The position numbers and the translations under genes were made by a program. A stretch of DNA of 64,000 bases from G963665925 sp963665925. GTDB lineage: Bacteria > Bacillota > Clostridia > Peptostreptococcales > Acidaminobacteraceae. This document shows positions 24,241 through 32,691 of the stretch, in pieces. The stretch is taken from the NCBI GenBank assembly GCA_963665925.1, contig OY762511.1, positions 310,001-374,000 of the forward strand, given 5' to 3'. The notes under the pieces were generated by a model. That model did no database searches. It was not told the origin of the DNA and saw only the letters and a list, made by a program, of their open reading frames with translations. Position 1 is the stretch's first letter. Each line of letters begins with the position of its first letter.

Positions 24241-25557
24241 CTATTTCACAATCAGCGGAAGAATTAGCTTAAGCGCGAACAGGAAGGCAATGAAGAACGT
24301 CATTTTCGGTACTTCTTTTGAACGACCTGTAAATAGTTTCAGAAGAATGTAAGACATGATGCCCCACATGATACCTTCTGCAATGGAGTAAGCAAGTGGC
24401 ATCATGATGATTCCAAAGAATGCTGGAATTGATTCTGTAAAATCATCAAAATCAATTTCCTTGATTGGCGACATCATGAATAGACCTACAAGAATAAGTG
24501 CTGGCGCTGTTGCAGCTGAAGGAATAATTCCAAACAGTGGTGCAAAGAACAGTGCCAGGAAGAAGAATACAGCTGTAGTAACAGCAGTAAGACCTGTACG
24601 TCCACCTTCTGCAACCCCTGCAGCAGACTCTACGAAAGTCGTTACTGTTGATGTACCCAGACAAGCACCTACTGTCGTACCAACGGCATCGGCAAAGAGT
24701 GCTTTTTTAGCTTCTGGAAGCTTTCCTTCTTCATCGAGCATACCTGCTTTTGTAGAAACACCAATCAGTGTGCCAACTGTATCGAACATATCTACAAAGA
24801 GGAATGTGAAAAGAATGAAGATAAAATCAAACGAACCAACGTTTGACCATTCAAACGCGAACCAGATTGGTTTCGGTGGCATTGACACCAGCGATTCTGG
24901 AAGCTGAACAATACCGAATGGAATACCAACGATTGTTGTAGCAACGATACCGATAAAGAGTGCCCCTTTAACGTCCATTGCCAGCAGAACACCCGTAAGA
25001 ATGATACCGATGATCGCTACAAGTGGCGCGCCGCTTGTAATTTCACCTAGAGCCAGTGGAACACCAGCGCCCTGGACGATGATGCCTGCATTGTACAGAC
25101 CGATGAAAGCGATAAACAGACCAATACCTACCGATATTGCGCGTTTGAGATTCAGCGGAATACAATTAAGTATGGCTTCGCGGATATTTAAGAATGTCAG
25201 GATTAGGAAAATAATACCTTCAACGAATACTGCTGTGAGTGCGAACTGCCAAGTATATCCCATACCAAGAACAACTGTAAATGCGAAGAATGCATTAAGA
25301 CCCATACCTGGTGCAAGTGCAAAAGGCAGGTTAGCGTATAGCCCCATTACAAGTGTTGCAACAACAGATGCCAGAGCTGTCGCAGTAAATACTGAACCAA
25401 AGTCCATTCCCGTTGCAGAAAGCATGCCCGGGTTAACTGCAAGTATGTATCCCATCGTCATGAAAGTCGTCAAGCCAGCAATAATCTCTGTGCTTACATT
25501 CGTACCATGTTCCTTGAGCTTAAAGAACTTTTCAAGGAAACCTGCTTGATTAGTCAT
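24241..25557 (-). CDS. Purine base permease (AzgA/PbuG type)
   Basis: A 438-residue membrane transporter of the nucleobase-cation symporter 2 superfamily, AzgA branch, which takes up adenine, hypoxanthine or guanine. It has about 12 hydrophobic segments. The signature parts are TTFMTMGYILAVNP near the N-terminus, ALAPGMGLNAFFAFTVV, and the cluster STVTTFVESAAGVAEGGRTGLTA at mid-protein. The gene lies between the divergent deaminase of the BMC operon and the molybdenum-hydroxylase operon, supplying the substrate for both. Xanthine/uracil permeases of the other NCS2 branch have different signatures. Confidence 0.92.
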   Translation of the reverse strand: MTNQAGFLEKFFKLKEHGTNVSTEIIAGLTTFMTMGYILAVNPGMLSATGMDFGSVFTATALASVVATLVMGLYANLPFALAPGMGLNAFFAFTVVLGMGYTWQFALTAVFVEGIIFLILTFLNIREAILNCIPLNLKRAISVGIGLFIAFIGLYNAGIIVQGAGVPLALGEITSGAPLVAIIGIILTGVLLAMDVKGALFIGIVATTIVGIPFGIVQLPESLVSMPPKPIWFAFEWSNVGSFDFIFILFTFLFVDMFDTVGTLIGVSTKAGMLDEEGKLPEAKKALFADAVGTTVGACLGTSTVTTFVESAAGVAEGGRTGLTAVTTAVFFFLALFFAPLFGIIPSAATAPALILVGLFMMSPIKEIDFDDFTESIPAFFGIIMMPLAYSIAEGIMWGIMSYILLKLFTGRSKEVPKMTFFIAFLFALKLILPLIVK

Positions 25558-25712
25558 TAAATGACCCCCTGTTTTTCTTTGAGTCTCCGTCCCCCTGCGT
25601 CCGAGACCGGTCCTCCTTTCTCTATTTAATTTGACGGAAGTATGTCCAATCCATTCTAACGCCTACACTACACCTTTGTAAATGGAGATTTCGGGATTTT
25701 AAGCAACTTTAA

Positions 25713-27527
25713 TCATTCGCCTATTGTTGCCGGTAGAATTTCAAAATTCTCAACATCAACAATTCCCTTGTCAGTAATCTTCCATTTTGGACTTGTCGAG
25801 AGTGCCAGGAACGACAAATGCATGAACGGCGCATGGATTTTACAACCTAAATCTTCTTTTGCTTTTCTTTCAAGATCGCTGATTTTTCGGCTTACTTCTG
25901 ACCCTTTCAGCTGGTCCGTGATAAGCCCACCCACCGGAAGCGGCAATTCATCGACAACACGACCACCCTTTGCGAGTGCTATGCCGCCCCCCATAGATAT
26001 GACCCTATTTACAGCAACAGCCATGTCCTCATAGCTGGCACCAGTAACCAGAATATTATGGGTATCATGAGCAATCGACTCTGCAATGGCACCCTGCTTG
26101 ATGCCGAAGCCTTTGACAAAGCCCTTTCCGATATTTCCGTTTCTGCCATAGCGTTCAAGACAGTGCATAGGGAGGACGTCCTGATCCACATCTGGCTCGA
26201 CCACACCAGCACTTACCTTCAGCACTGCCTCAAGTGCATCCGATAGATTCTGGTCTGGTATGACACCAATCACATTGCAGCGTGCAGTCTTCCCTGATGC
26301 CTCAACAGAAAGCTCAGCTGCAGTAGTTGGTGTTCTTTTAACTGAATTCTTAACTGTGTCAGGATATGTATAGACGGGAATGTCTATGAGCATTTCCCCA
26401 CCGGCCGCCATGAGTTCTCCTTCAATGAAGACCGCATCGACAACCATGTTGTCCAGATCACTTATAATTGCAATATCCGCTAAATTGCCAGGAAGCAAAG
26501 CGCCCCTGTCCTTAAAGCCGAAATATGTTGCCGGATTTATTGTACACATTTGAATCGCTTCTACAGGCGACACACCCTCAGCAATCGTCCGTTTGACAAT
26601 TTCATTCATGTGGCCCAGCTTTTCAAGATCCTCTGCAACCATATCATCTGTTGCAAGCACAGCGCGTCTTGAGTCCATGCCCTCTTCCGTAATGGCGCGT
26701 ACGCACTCTGCCATATTACGCTGTGTTGATCCCTCGCGCATGAAGACATATACACCATTTCTCAGTTTCTCAACCGACTCCGCCTTGGTTGTCGTCTCGT
26801 GACAAGAACAGGTTCCTCCAGTTGCGATGATATGCGCAGCCAGATTTTTCCCAAAAAGCTCAGGCGCATTGCCGTCAACAACCTTGCCAAGACTTCTGGC
26901 ATATGCCGTTGAAGCCAACAGATCATCGATGATTTCCGGTGTGTGATTATAGACATGCTGTGCATTGGAGAAACCCTGAAGTTCCCCAATACCAATGATA
27001 TTCTTATAATTGAGCAGGTCTTCCATGTCCTTTGAAGTGACATCTACACCTGCTGTTTCAAGGCGCGGACAATCTGGTGTAAGCGCTGGAACAACGAGGT
27101 GCACATGGTTGGGTACAACCCCTGCTTCATCTGCCATGGCTTTCATGCCCACAGGTCCCAGGGCGTTCCCGATTTCATGCGGATCAGCGACAAGCGTCGT
27201 TGTTCCTGAAGGTATGGAGAGTCTTGCAAACTCTGATATTGTAAGCATTGAGCTCTCAAAATGCATGTGTGAATCGATAAAGCCTGGCGCAAGATACTTC
27301 CCGCTTACATCTATGACCAACGTTTTAGGGCCGACGAGGGACGCGTCATCGCTGAGCGCAAGGACATACTTGCCCTTGATTGCCAAGTCAACCTTAACGA
27401 GTTCGCGTGTCACGGTATTTACCACTTGACCGCCTTGAAGGACCAAATCGGCATAATCGTGCTCACCCATAAGCGCATCGATCATGCGTCTATAGTCGAT
27501 GGCTTGTTTTATGACACTTGGATTCAA
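25713..27527 (-). CDS. Divergent adenine-deaminase homologue in the BMC operon
   Basis: A 604-residue amidohydrolase of the Ade family, co-directional with and two bases after the BMC vertex protein. Most Ade blocks are present (FIDSHMHFESS, ADPHEIGNALG, GIGELQGFS, FMREGSTQRN, ATDDM, IAHDTHNILV). However, the substrate and metal region is altered compared with the copy at 18618: the canonical IDGHGP/IDGHAP is DGNAP, so an expected His ligand is Asn; EHEC becomes SCHET; and TDDRHPGD becomes TDDMVAED. It may act on a smaller amino-purine breakdown product. 4-Aminoimidazole deamination is the missing pathway step it could fill. That is inference; it could still be an adenine deaminase. Confidence 0.82.
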   Translation of the reverse strand: MNPSVIKQAIDYRRMIDALMGEHDYADLVLQGGQVVNTVTRELVKVDLAIKGKYVLALSDDASLVGPKTLVIDVSGKYLAPGFIDSHMHFESSMLTISEFARLSIPSGTTTLVADPHEIGNALGPVGMKAMADEAGVVPNHVHLVVPALTPDCPRLETAGVDVTSKDMEDLLNYKNIIGIGELQGFSNAQHVYNHTPEIIDDLLASTAYARSLGKVVDGNAPELFGKNLAAHIIATGGTCSCHETTTKAESVEKLRNGVYVFMREGSTQRNMAECVRAITEEGMDSRRAVLATDDMVAEDLEKLGHMNEIVKRTIAEGVSPVEAIQMCTINPATYFGFKDRGALLPGNLADIAIISDLDNMVVDAVFIEGELMAAGGEMLIDIPVYTYPDTVKNSVKRTPTTAAELSVEASGKTARCNVIGVIPDQNLSDALEAVLKVSAGVVEPDVDQDVLPMHCLERYGRNGNIGKGFVKGFGIKQGAIAESIAHDTHNILVTGASYEDMAVAVNRVISMGGGIALAKGGRVVDELPLPVGGLITDQLKGSEVSRKISDLERKAKEDLGCKIHAPFMHLSFLALSTSPKWKITDKGIVDVENFEILPATIGE

Positions 27528-27529
27528 AG

Positions 27530-27826
27530 CTATTCACCCCTTTTTCCCCACTCCAGATTCGAAGCGATATCAATCTGGTCAATAATACCGACAACGGCGC
27601 CGTCAATAGGTGCATCTGGTGCGTCACACGCTTTTCTGGCGGCTGTGCCCGTACAAAACAGAACCAGTTCGCCATTACCCGCACCAACGGTATCGACCCC
27701 GACAATCGGTTGACCGATTGGATTATTATTCATATCAACAGGCTGGATCAGCATAAGTTTTTTCCCTACCAGTCTGTCGTCTTTTCGCGTTGCCACTACG
27801 GTTCCAATTATTACTCCTGTTTTCAT
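27530..27826 (-). CDS. BMC vertex protein (EutN/CcmL, pentamer)
   Basis: A 98-residue single-domain BMC-P protein that caps the icosahedral vertices of a microcompartment shell. It begins MKTGVIIGTVVATRKDDRLVGKKLMLIQPVD, then shows GVDTVGAGNGELVLFCTGTAARKA and IIDQIDI, all typical of EutN/CcmL. It sits between the BMC flavoprotein and the divergent deaminase gene. Confidence 0.96.
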   Translation of the reverse strand: MKTGVIIGTVVATRKDDRLVGKKLMLIQPVDMNNNPIGQPIVGVDTVGAGNGELVLFCTGTAARKACDAPDAPIDGAVVGIIDQIDIASNLEWGKRGE

Positions 27827-27850
27827 TAAATCTCTCCCTTGTCGTCAGTG

Positions 27851-28678
27851 CTACTGACGCTGGTAGACGATTCGAATTCCTCTGGAAATCGCCGCGTCCC
27901 TACCGAGCGGCGTTAGAATCTGTCCCTTTGTGATCGTAATTTCCTCAGCACCAGTAAGTGCCTTAATATCACTTTCAGTCAGAAGCCTCTTAGAAGAAAT
28001 CTCCGAAACGGTCAACTCACGCTTGCCCACTGATACACCAGGTTTTTCACGTCCAGGTTGATCAGCGCTCCGCATATGTCCTCGCACCTTGCCGCCATTG
28101 AGCTCACGCAGGTAGTCATAGTGATCCAAAATGCGTGCACCAAATCCCTTCAAGGCCGAAACATGCCCCTGCATGATTCTCTTCATAGCCCTGTTGCTGT
28201 CTATGCTGAACCATCCATCAAAGACGGAGTTGGTATTAAGAAGCACATCCTTTTTGGTGACAAGCGCCTGCCACATAAGCAGGGATGCCAGTTCATCCTG
28301 TATGCCCACCGCGGTTTTCGCCAAAGTGTTTTGCGTCATATTGGGAACAACCAGCAGATCCATCTGATCTATCAGGTCCTGTATATGGACGCCCTCAGAC
28401 TCAAGCAGGACCTTCTTGGGCTGCATACTTTCCTCAATGGCCTCCACAGAAAGCAGGCTTTCTGCGCTTCTGGTCAAAACAACCACCGTCCTCCAACCAT
28501 CGTCACGCATAGCGCGAAGTGCGCCATATGCATCGGTCAGACAAATATCACTTCCGCACAGCAGAACAGCACAAGTTTTTTCTGGAGGCATTTCGGATGA
28601 TTTTCCAACAGTCGTTCCACCTGAAACCTTCATATTGAGTTTTCCAAAGGCACGAATAATACGTTCTCTATCAGTCAC
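27851..28678 (-). CDS. BMC-associated flavoprotein with EutQ-like tail
   Basis: A 275-residue protein with an HFCD flavoprotein fold in the first 170 residues (CAVLLCGSDICL, then PNMTQNTLAKTAVGIQDELASLLMWQAL). It ends in a 40-residue motif (LLTESDIKAL, then ITKGQILTPLGRDAA) that recurs in EutQ and other microcompartment proteins. Similar flavoproteins are scattered through many BMC loci, where their function is unproven; a redox or cofactor-handling role is usually supposed. The start is GTG at 28678 behind GGGAGG. Given the prenyl-FMN-dependent UbiD in this operon, a link to flavin handling is tempting but unproven. Confidence 0.8.
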   Translation of the reverse strand: MTDRERIIRAFGKLNMKVSGGTTVGKSSEMPPEKTCAVLLCGSDICLTDAYGALRAMRDDGWRTVVVLTRSAESLLSVEAIEESMQPKKVLLESEGVHIQDLIDQMDLLVVPNMTQNTLAKTAVGIQDELASLLMWQALVTKKDVLLNTNSVFDGWFSIDSNRAMKRIMQGHVSALKGFGARILDHYDYLRELNGGKVRGHMRSADQPGREKPGVSVGKRELTVSEISSKRLLTESDIKALTGAEEITITKGQILTPLGRDAAISRGIRIVYQRQ

Positions 28679-28704
28679 CTGACATGCCTCCCTATTTTAG
28701 TCAA

Positions 28705-28980
28705 TTAGAGTTCAGATAAAACAACACGCTCCACTTCTGAATGCGGTCTTGGGATAACATGCACTGAATGCAGCTCGCCAACACGTGATGCAGCATCTGC
28801 ACCTGCATCTGTAGCAGCCTTAACTGCACCAACATCGCCACGTACCATAACCGTTACAAGGCCGAAACCTATTTTTTCATAGCCAACCAGTGTGACATTT
28901 GCAGCCTTTACCATTGCGTCTGCTGCTTCAATTGCGCCTACTAGACCTTTAGTTTCCACCAAACCCAAAGCTTGACTCAT
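28705..28980 (-). CDS. BMC-H shell protein 3
   Basis: A 91-residue single BMC domain that forms hexameric shell tiles. It has the canonical pattern QALGLVETKGLVGAIEAADAMVKAANV, then GEIGFGLVTV-like pore strand (KIGFGLVTVMVRGDVGAV) and VHVIPRPH near the end. The ATG at 28980 follows AGGAGG; an upstream frame to 29019 lacks a ribosome site. It is the most canonical of the three BMC-H proteins here and probably the main tile. Confidence 0.96.
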   Translation of the reverse strand: MSQALGLVETKGLVGAIEAADAMVKAANVTLVGYEKIGFGLVTVMVRGDVGAVKAATDAGADAASRVGELHSVHVIPRPHSEVERVVLSEL

Positions 28981-29019
28981 AATAATCCTCCTTAAATTCT
29001 GTGCACAATGCACCTTCAA

Positions 29020-29364
29020 TTATTCTTCTGACTGATCCGTCTTGTTTTCATTTTTATCAGCTTGCTTCTTTTGTCCTCCGAAGGCTCCGACAAGTTTGCC
29101 GACGTCTTCATGCGGCCTTGGCAGCACATGTGACGACATGACTTTCCCAACAGCACTCGCAGCTTCAACACCGCTTTCGACAGCTGCCTGAACAGCTGCG
29201 ACCTGTCCCGTCAAATTGACAGTCACGCTCACAACACTTCCAACACCAATGACTTTTTCAACTGCAATACACTTCACATCAGCTGTTTTGACGGCTGCGT
29301 CAAGTGCTGCTGCGGCTGCTGCAAGTCCAATGGTTTCAATTAAGCCCAACGCTTCACCTTGCAC
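29020..29364 (-). CDS. BMC-H shell protein 2 with charged tail
   Basis: A 114-residue BMC-H protein: EALGLIETIGLAAAAAALDAAVKTADV, pore segment IGVGSVVSV, and SSHVLPRPHEDVGKL. After the domain there is a polar, Lys/Glu/Gln-rich tail of about 25 residues (residues 90-114) that the other two paralogues lack. Alanine enrichment in the first helix is also unusual. The tail may face the cytoplasm or lumen and recruit a partner. Confidence 0.95.
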   Translation of the reverse strand: MQGEALGLIETIGLAAAAAALDAAVKTADVKCIAVEKVIGVGSVVSVTVNLTGQVAAVQAAVESGVEAASAVGKVMSSHVLPRPHEDVGKLVGAFGGQKKQADKNENKTDQSEE

Positions 29365-29380
29365 TTAATACACCCCCGCT

Positions 29381-29710
29381 CTACTTTCTTTTACTTTGAA
29401 CAAATGCCTCCAGATTCATTTTGTTTCCCGAGTCCGTACGTGGTACACGACTTCTGGAAACAGATTTTTCAGGACCTTTATTGTATGTTCCCGCAAAATG
29501 TTCGAGGGCATCCTTCTTCCTGCTGGTACTCACGGGCTTTCTCTGCTTGACAGGGTCAATCAGCTGTTTTAAAACACCTTCTTCATCCTGTGAGAGATGG
29601 CTGTGTCCTTGCCCTTCATAGCTGTCTATGGTCGTCATTGTCTCTGCAGCCGGCCCGAGTTTCTTGTCGACAATGCGCTGCATGATTCTAAGTGTCAATG
29701 CATTTGCCAT
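29381..29710 (-). CDS. Unknown 109-residue protein inside the shell operon
   Basis: I recognise no family. The first 18 residues (ANALTLRIMQRIVDKKLG) are predicted to form an amphipathic helix with Leu/Ile/Val on one face and Arg/Lys on the other. That resembles the encapsulation peptides that target BMC cargo. The middle (residues 20-90) is polar, rich in Ser, Lys, Arg, Gln and Gly, and probably disordered. A short second helix-like stretch (NLEAFVQSK) closes the chain. It lies between two BMC-H genes with a strong AGGAGG start, so it is surely expressed with the shell. A scaffold or cargo adaptor is the likeliest role; no function is claimed. Confidence 0.8.
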   Translation of the reverse strand: MANALTLRIMQRIVDKKLGPAAETMTTIDSYEGQGHSHLSQDEEGVLKQLIDPVKQRKPVSTSRKKDALEHFAGTYNKGPEKSVSRSRVPRTDSGNKMNLEAFVQSKRK

Positions 29711-29727
29711 ATGTCTTCCTCCTAACT

Positions 29728-29997
29728 CTAAGCCTCAAATAGGATGTCCATATCCCCTTCAGGTCGTGGAATGACATTGATGCCAATAACATCTGCCATG
29801 TGCGCTGCACCATCCTGCGCAGCAGCAATTGCCGAATTGACTGCTGCTACTTCGCCTTCAATAACGACACTGATGACACCCGACCCAACCACATTGAAGT
29901 CTTTTATTGTCACATCGGCTGCCTTCACCATAATATCTGCTGCATAGCACGCAGCGACATAGCTTCTGATTTCAAAAAAACCAAGTGCCTTCTTCAT
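29728..29997 (-). CDS. BMC-H shell protein 1
   Basis: An 89-residue BMC-H protein: KALGFFEIRSYVAACYAADIMVKAADV, pore strand VVGSGVISVVIEGEV and INVIPRPEGDMD. Its ATG overlaps the UbiD stop by four bases, so translation of the shell and the decarboxylase is coupled. The acidic C-terminus (DMDILFEA) differs from the other two copies. Confidence 0.95.
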   Translation of the reverse strand: MKKALGFFEIRSYVAACYAADIMVKAADVTIKDFNVVGSGVISVVIEGEVAAVNSAIAAAQDGAAHMADVIGINVIPRPEGDMDILFEA

Positions 29998-31364
29998 CGC
30001 TTACGTCCCTCCAATTCTACACCCGGAAAGAACCGCTTAAGTTCAATCGTTTCGTATCCAGGTATTTTAGCCTTTTCAAACCCTTTTCCAAGTTCCCCAA
30101 GGGGCTTCGTTGCGTCAACACCCATCTTGTCTGTTGTGTTTTCAAGCAGATGGGAAGGGTCAAGTCCGGTTCCCTGGGCCCCTGGAATAATGATGATATC
30201 CTTGGAAGCCTGAACCCTTGATGCGATTGCACCTTCAACATCGCCTGGATCAAATATATCAATGTCATCATCCACTATGACAACGTGTTTCATGTCTTTG
30301 GTACTGCTCAGGGCAGTGATGATTGCCGTTCTTGCATCGCCCGGAAGCTTCTTTTTGATGGAGACGAGTCCATGAAATCTGCATCCGGCCCCAATTGTCA
30401 CATTAACATCCTTCACTTCTACAAACCGGTTCACATGGGCGTACAGCTCAACGTCCCTAATGAGTCCATTTGACAGATGCTCTTCCTTGCACGGCGCGGA
30501 AATCTGCATAATCGGATCATTGCGGTGGGTAACCGCCTTCACCCGCATAACCGGATGAGACTTGACCGATCCGTAGTATCCCATAAGTTCTCCAAAGGGA
30601 CCCTCAATCTCAGATTCTCGTGCTGCTATAATGCCTTCGAGCACAATCTCAGCATCTGCCGGAACCTCCAGATCAACCGTTTTGCATTTTACGATACGAA
30701 GCGGTTCACCTCTCAGCGCACTGTCTATCGCATGCTTGTCCACACCGTAAATATCTGTGCCGACCTGTGAAGCCAAACAGTAGTTATAGTCATAACCCAG
30801 GACAACAGCGATCTCCATGTCCTTTCCTTCAGACTTGTACCGTTGAAGCATCCCTGACAGGGGCTCTGAGGTCACAAGCACGCTCAGACTGTTTCTGCCA
30901 TTAAACTGAAGCCTGCGAATTGATGTAAATGTGTCGCCCGTTTCAGGGTCTTTAACCACGACAACCCCAGCTGTAATAAAGCTGGAGGAATCATGCTCAT
31001 GAAATGTCGGAAGCGGCAGAAGCTTTCCAATGTCGATTCCGTTTCTGATTACATTCTCATGCACCGGGCCGCTTTGAACCAGCTCTGGTTTCATGGGTCT
31101 TGTGATGGCACTCATGTATTTGATCAGCCTGTTTTCACGTGTTGTACCCGTAAAGTCATAGAACATTTCACGGTCACCAAACATGGCTCCTATCACTGGC
31201 ATCTTATGCCCTTTGACGTTCTTGAAAAGCACTGGTGTCGTATTGCCCAGCTTCTCAAGAATTCCACCCATCTCATATTTCAAGTCTACCTGCTCTCCAC
31301 ATTCGAGCAGGTGATATTTTTCCTTTAACTTTGGAAGACAAGCCCGCAGCATTTGCTCAGCCAA
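29994..31364 (-). CDS. UbiD-family prenyl-FMN decarboxylase
   Basis: A 456-residue (de)carboxylase of the UbiD family, which uses prenylated FMN to decarboxylate aromatic or conjugated acids. Conserved parts are SIRRLQFNGRNSL (active-site Arg region), EIVLEGII, and ESEIEGPFGELMGYYG (acidic catalytic pair). The start is TTG at 31364 with AAGGAGG ahead. It directly follows a dedicated UbiX and is coupled to a BMC shell gene. In this setting I propose 4-amino-5-imidazolecarboxylate, giving 4-aminoimidazole, as substrate. Phenolic acids, the usual UbiD substrates, would not explain the amidohydrolases. Confidence 0.93.
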   Translation of the reverse strand: MAEQMLRACLPKLKEKYHLLECGEQVDLKYEMGGILEKLGNTTPVLFKNVKGHKMPVIGAMFGDREMFYDFTGTTRENRLIKYMSAITRPMKPELVQSGPVHENVIRNGIDIGKLLPLPTFHEHDSSSFITAGVVVVKDPETGDTFTSIRRLQFNGRNSLSVLVTSEPLSGMLQRYKSEGKDMEIAVVLGYDYNYCLASQVGTDIYGVDKHAIDSALRGEPLRIVKCKTVDLEVPADAEIVLEGIIAARESEIEGPFGELMGYYGSVKSHPVMRVKAVTHRNDPIMQISAPCKEEHLSNGLIRDVELYAHVNRFVEVKDVNVTIGAGCRFHGLVSIKKKLPGDARTAIITALSSTKDMKHVVIVDDDIDIFDPGDVEGAIASRVQASKDIIIIPGAQGTGLDPSHLLENTTDKMGVDATKPLGELGKGFEKAKIPGYETIELKRFFPGVELEGRKR

Positions 31365-31384
31365 GCTATCACCTCCTTATTCAT

Positions 31385-31939
31385 CTAAGTCCACCTTCTA
31401 AAAAGCCCGCCATCCAGTCCCAGCTGGTCGAGTATACGCCCCACCATGATTAGAACCAGATCGTCAATTGACTCAGGCTTGTGATAAAACCCCGGTGACG
31501 CAGGCATCATGACGGCACCCGCACGAGAAAGCTTAAGCATGTTTTCCAGATGGATATCGGTAAGCGGCGTTTCCCGAGGAACAACCACGAGCGGTCTTTT
31601 CTCCTTCAAAGTGACATCGGCTGCACGCTGTACCAGATTTGTGCTCAGACCGTTTGCGACGGCGCCAAGTGTATTCATGGAACAGGGTACAATGACCATG
31701 CCATCGGTTTTGAAGGATCCGCTGGCAATGGCAGCTGCAAGATTGTCATTCTCGTATACCACCGATGCCAAGGACGCCACCTCGCTGATTGTAAAATCGC
31801 ATTCGTGCTCAAGGACGTATGCGCCCATTCTGGAAACAGCTACATGGGTTTCTATATCCAGCTCCCTTAAGGCCGTTAGGAGCGCAACTGCATAAATACT
31901 GCAGCTGCCCCCCGTAATTCCGACCACGATTCTTTTCAT
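31385..31939 (-). CDS. ubiX: Flavin prenyltransferase
   Basis: Makes prenyl-FMN for the UbiD partner from FMN and dimethylallyl phosphate. The 184-residue chain shows VGITGGSCSIYAVALL, ASGSFKTDGMVIVPCSMNTLGAVANG, VVVPRETPL, IHLENMLKLSRAGA and PASPGFYHKP, all diagnostic of UbiX. It is the gene immediately before UbiD, 20 bases apart, and two bases after the hydrolase gene, so all three are one unit. Confidence 0.96.
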   Translation of the reverse strand: MKRIVVGITGGSCSIYAVALLTALRELDIETHVAVSRMGAYVLEHECDFTISEVASLASVVYENDNLAAAIASGSFKTDGMVIVPCSMNTLGAVANGLSTNLVQRAADVTLKEKRPLVVVPRETPLTDIHLENMLKLSRAGAVMMPASPGFYHKPESIDDLVLIMVGRILDQLGLDGGLFRRWT

Positions 31940-31941
31940 GA

Positions 31942-32553
31942 CTATTCCACTTTATTGGCTTGATCCCCGCCGCCTAACCACGGATCTTCGCCTTTTTCCC
32001 ATGCCTGGATATACTCATCCAGATCCATAACTTTTGTGAAGATTGAAAGGTCTTTCAGACCATATTCATGCATTTCATCTGTTTTTGACGCGCAGCAGTC
32101 GGCCAGCGTAATAACCTTGTAAGCGTTATATAGGGCATCTGCCGCAGTAGATCGAACGCATACGTTTGTCCAGACACCTGTTACAACCACTGTATCGAGA
32201 TTTTCTTCTCTCAGATAAAGGTCCAGGTCTGTATGTGCGAACGCCGAGTGGCGACGCTTTGGAATTCTGTACTCTTCCCCTTCAGGGTATAGTTCCTGGA
32301 TGAAGTCAGAACCCCAAGTTCCAGCAACTGCATGCACAGGACGCACTCTAAAATCAGCATCGTTCTTTCGGTGTGCCTCTTGAATATGGATGAGCTGAAT
32401 GTCATCCTTGCCTTCTGCGTTTCTTGCGCGAACCCATTCAAAGAGCTTTTGCAGATTCGGGATGATGTCATCGCCGCCTGGACAGCGAAGCGGTGCCTTC
32501 TCACCGATAAAATCATTCAGCATGTCGATAATTACAATACCATGTCGTGGCAT
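31942..32553 (-). CDS. Isochorismatase-fold cysteine amidohydrolase
   Basis: A 203-residue hydrolase of the nicotinamidase/N-carbamoylsarcosine amidohydrolase/biuret hydrolase superfamily. The catalytic triad is visible as Asp10 (GIVIIDMLNDF), Lys99 (PKRRHSAF) and Cys132 (WTNVCVRST). The ATG at 32553 is chosen because AAGGAGTG precedes it; an upstream frame has no signal. Members that cleave ureido groups release ammonia and CO2. This fits 4-ureido-5-imidazolecarboxylate to 4-amino-5-imidazolecarboxylate, the step between the cyclic amidohydrolase upstream and UbiD downstream. Nicotinamidase or isochorismatase activity is less likely in this operon. Confidence 0.88.
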   Translation of the reverse strand: MPRHGIVIIDMLNDFIGEKAPLRCPGGDDIIPNLQKLFEWVRARNAEGKDDIQLIHIQEAHRKNDADFRVRPVHAVAGTWGSDFIQELYPEGEEYRIPKRRHSAFAHTDLDLYLREENLDTVVVTGVWTNVCVRSTAADALYNAYKVITLADCCASKTDEMHEYGLKDLSIFTKVMDLDEYIQAWEKGEDPWLGGGDQANKVE

Positions 32554-32691
32554 TTGATTCACTCCTTCTAACCGTGTATGCATCACATTCGTTTTTATAA
32601 CAATGTGCGTGAATTTTCTCAATTGACTTCTTGTTGACGCTATTCTGATAATTTAATAGATGACAGGATGCTGCAGACTCATCTGAGCCAC

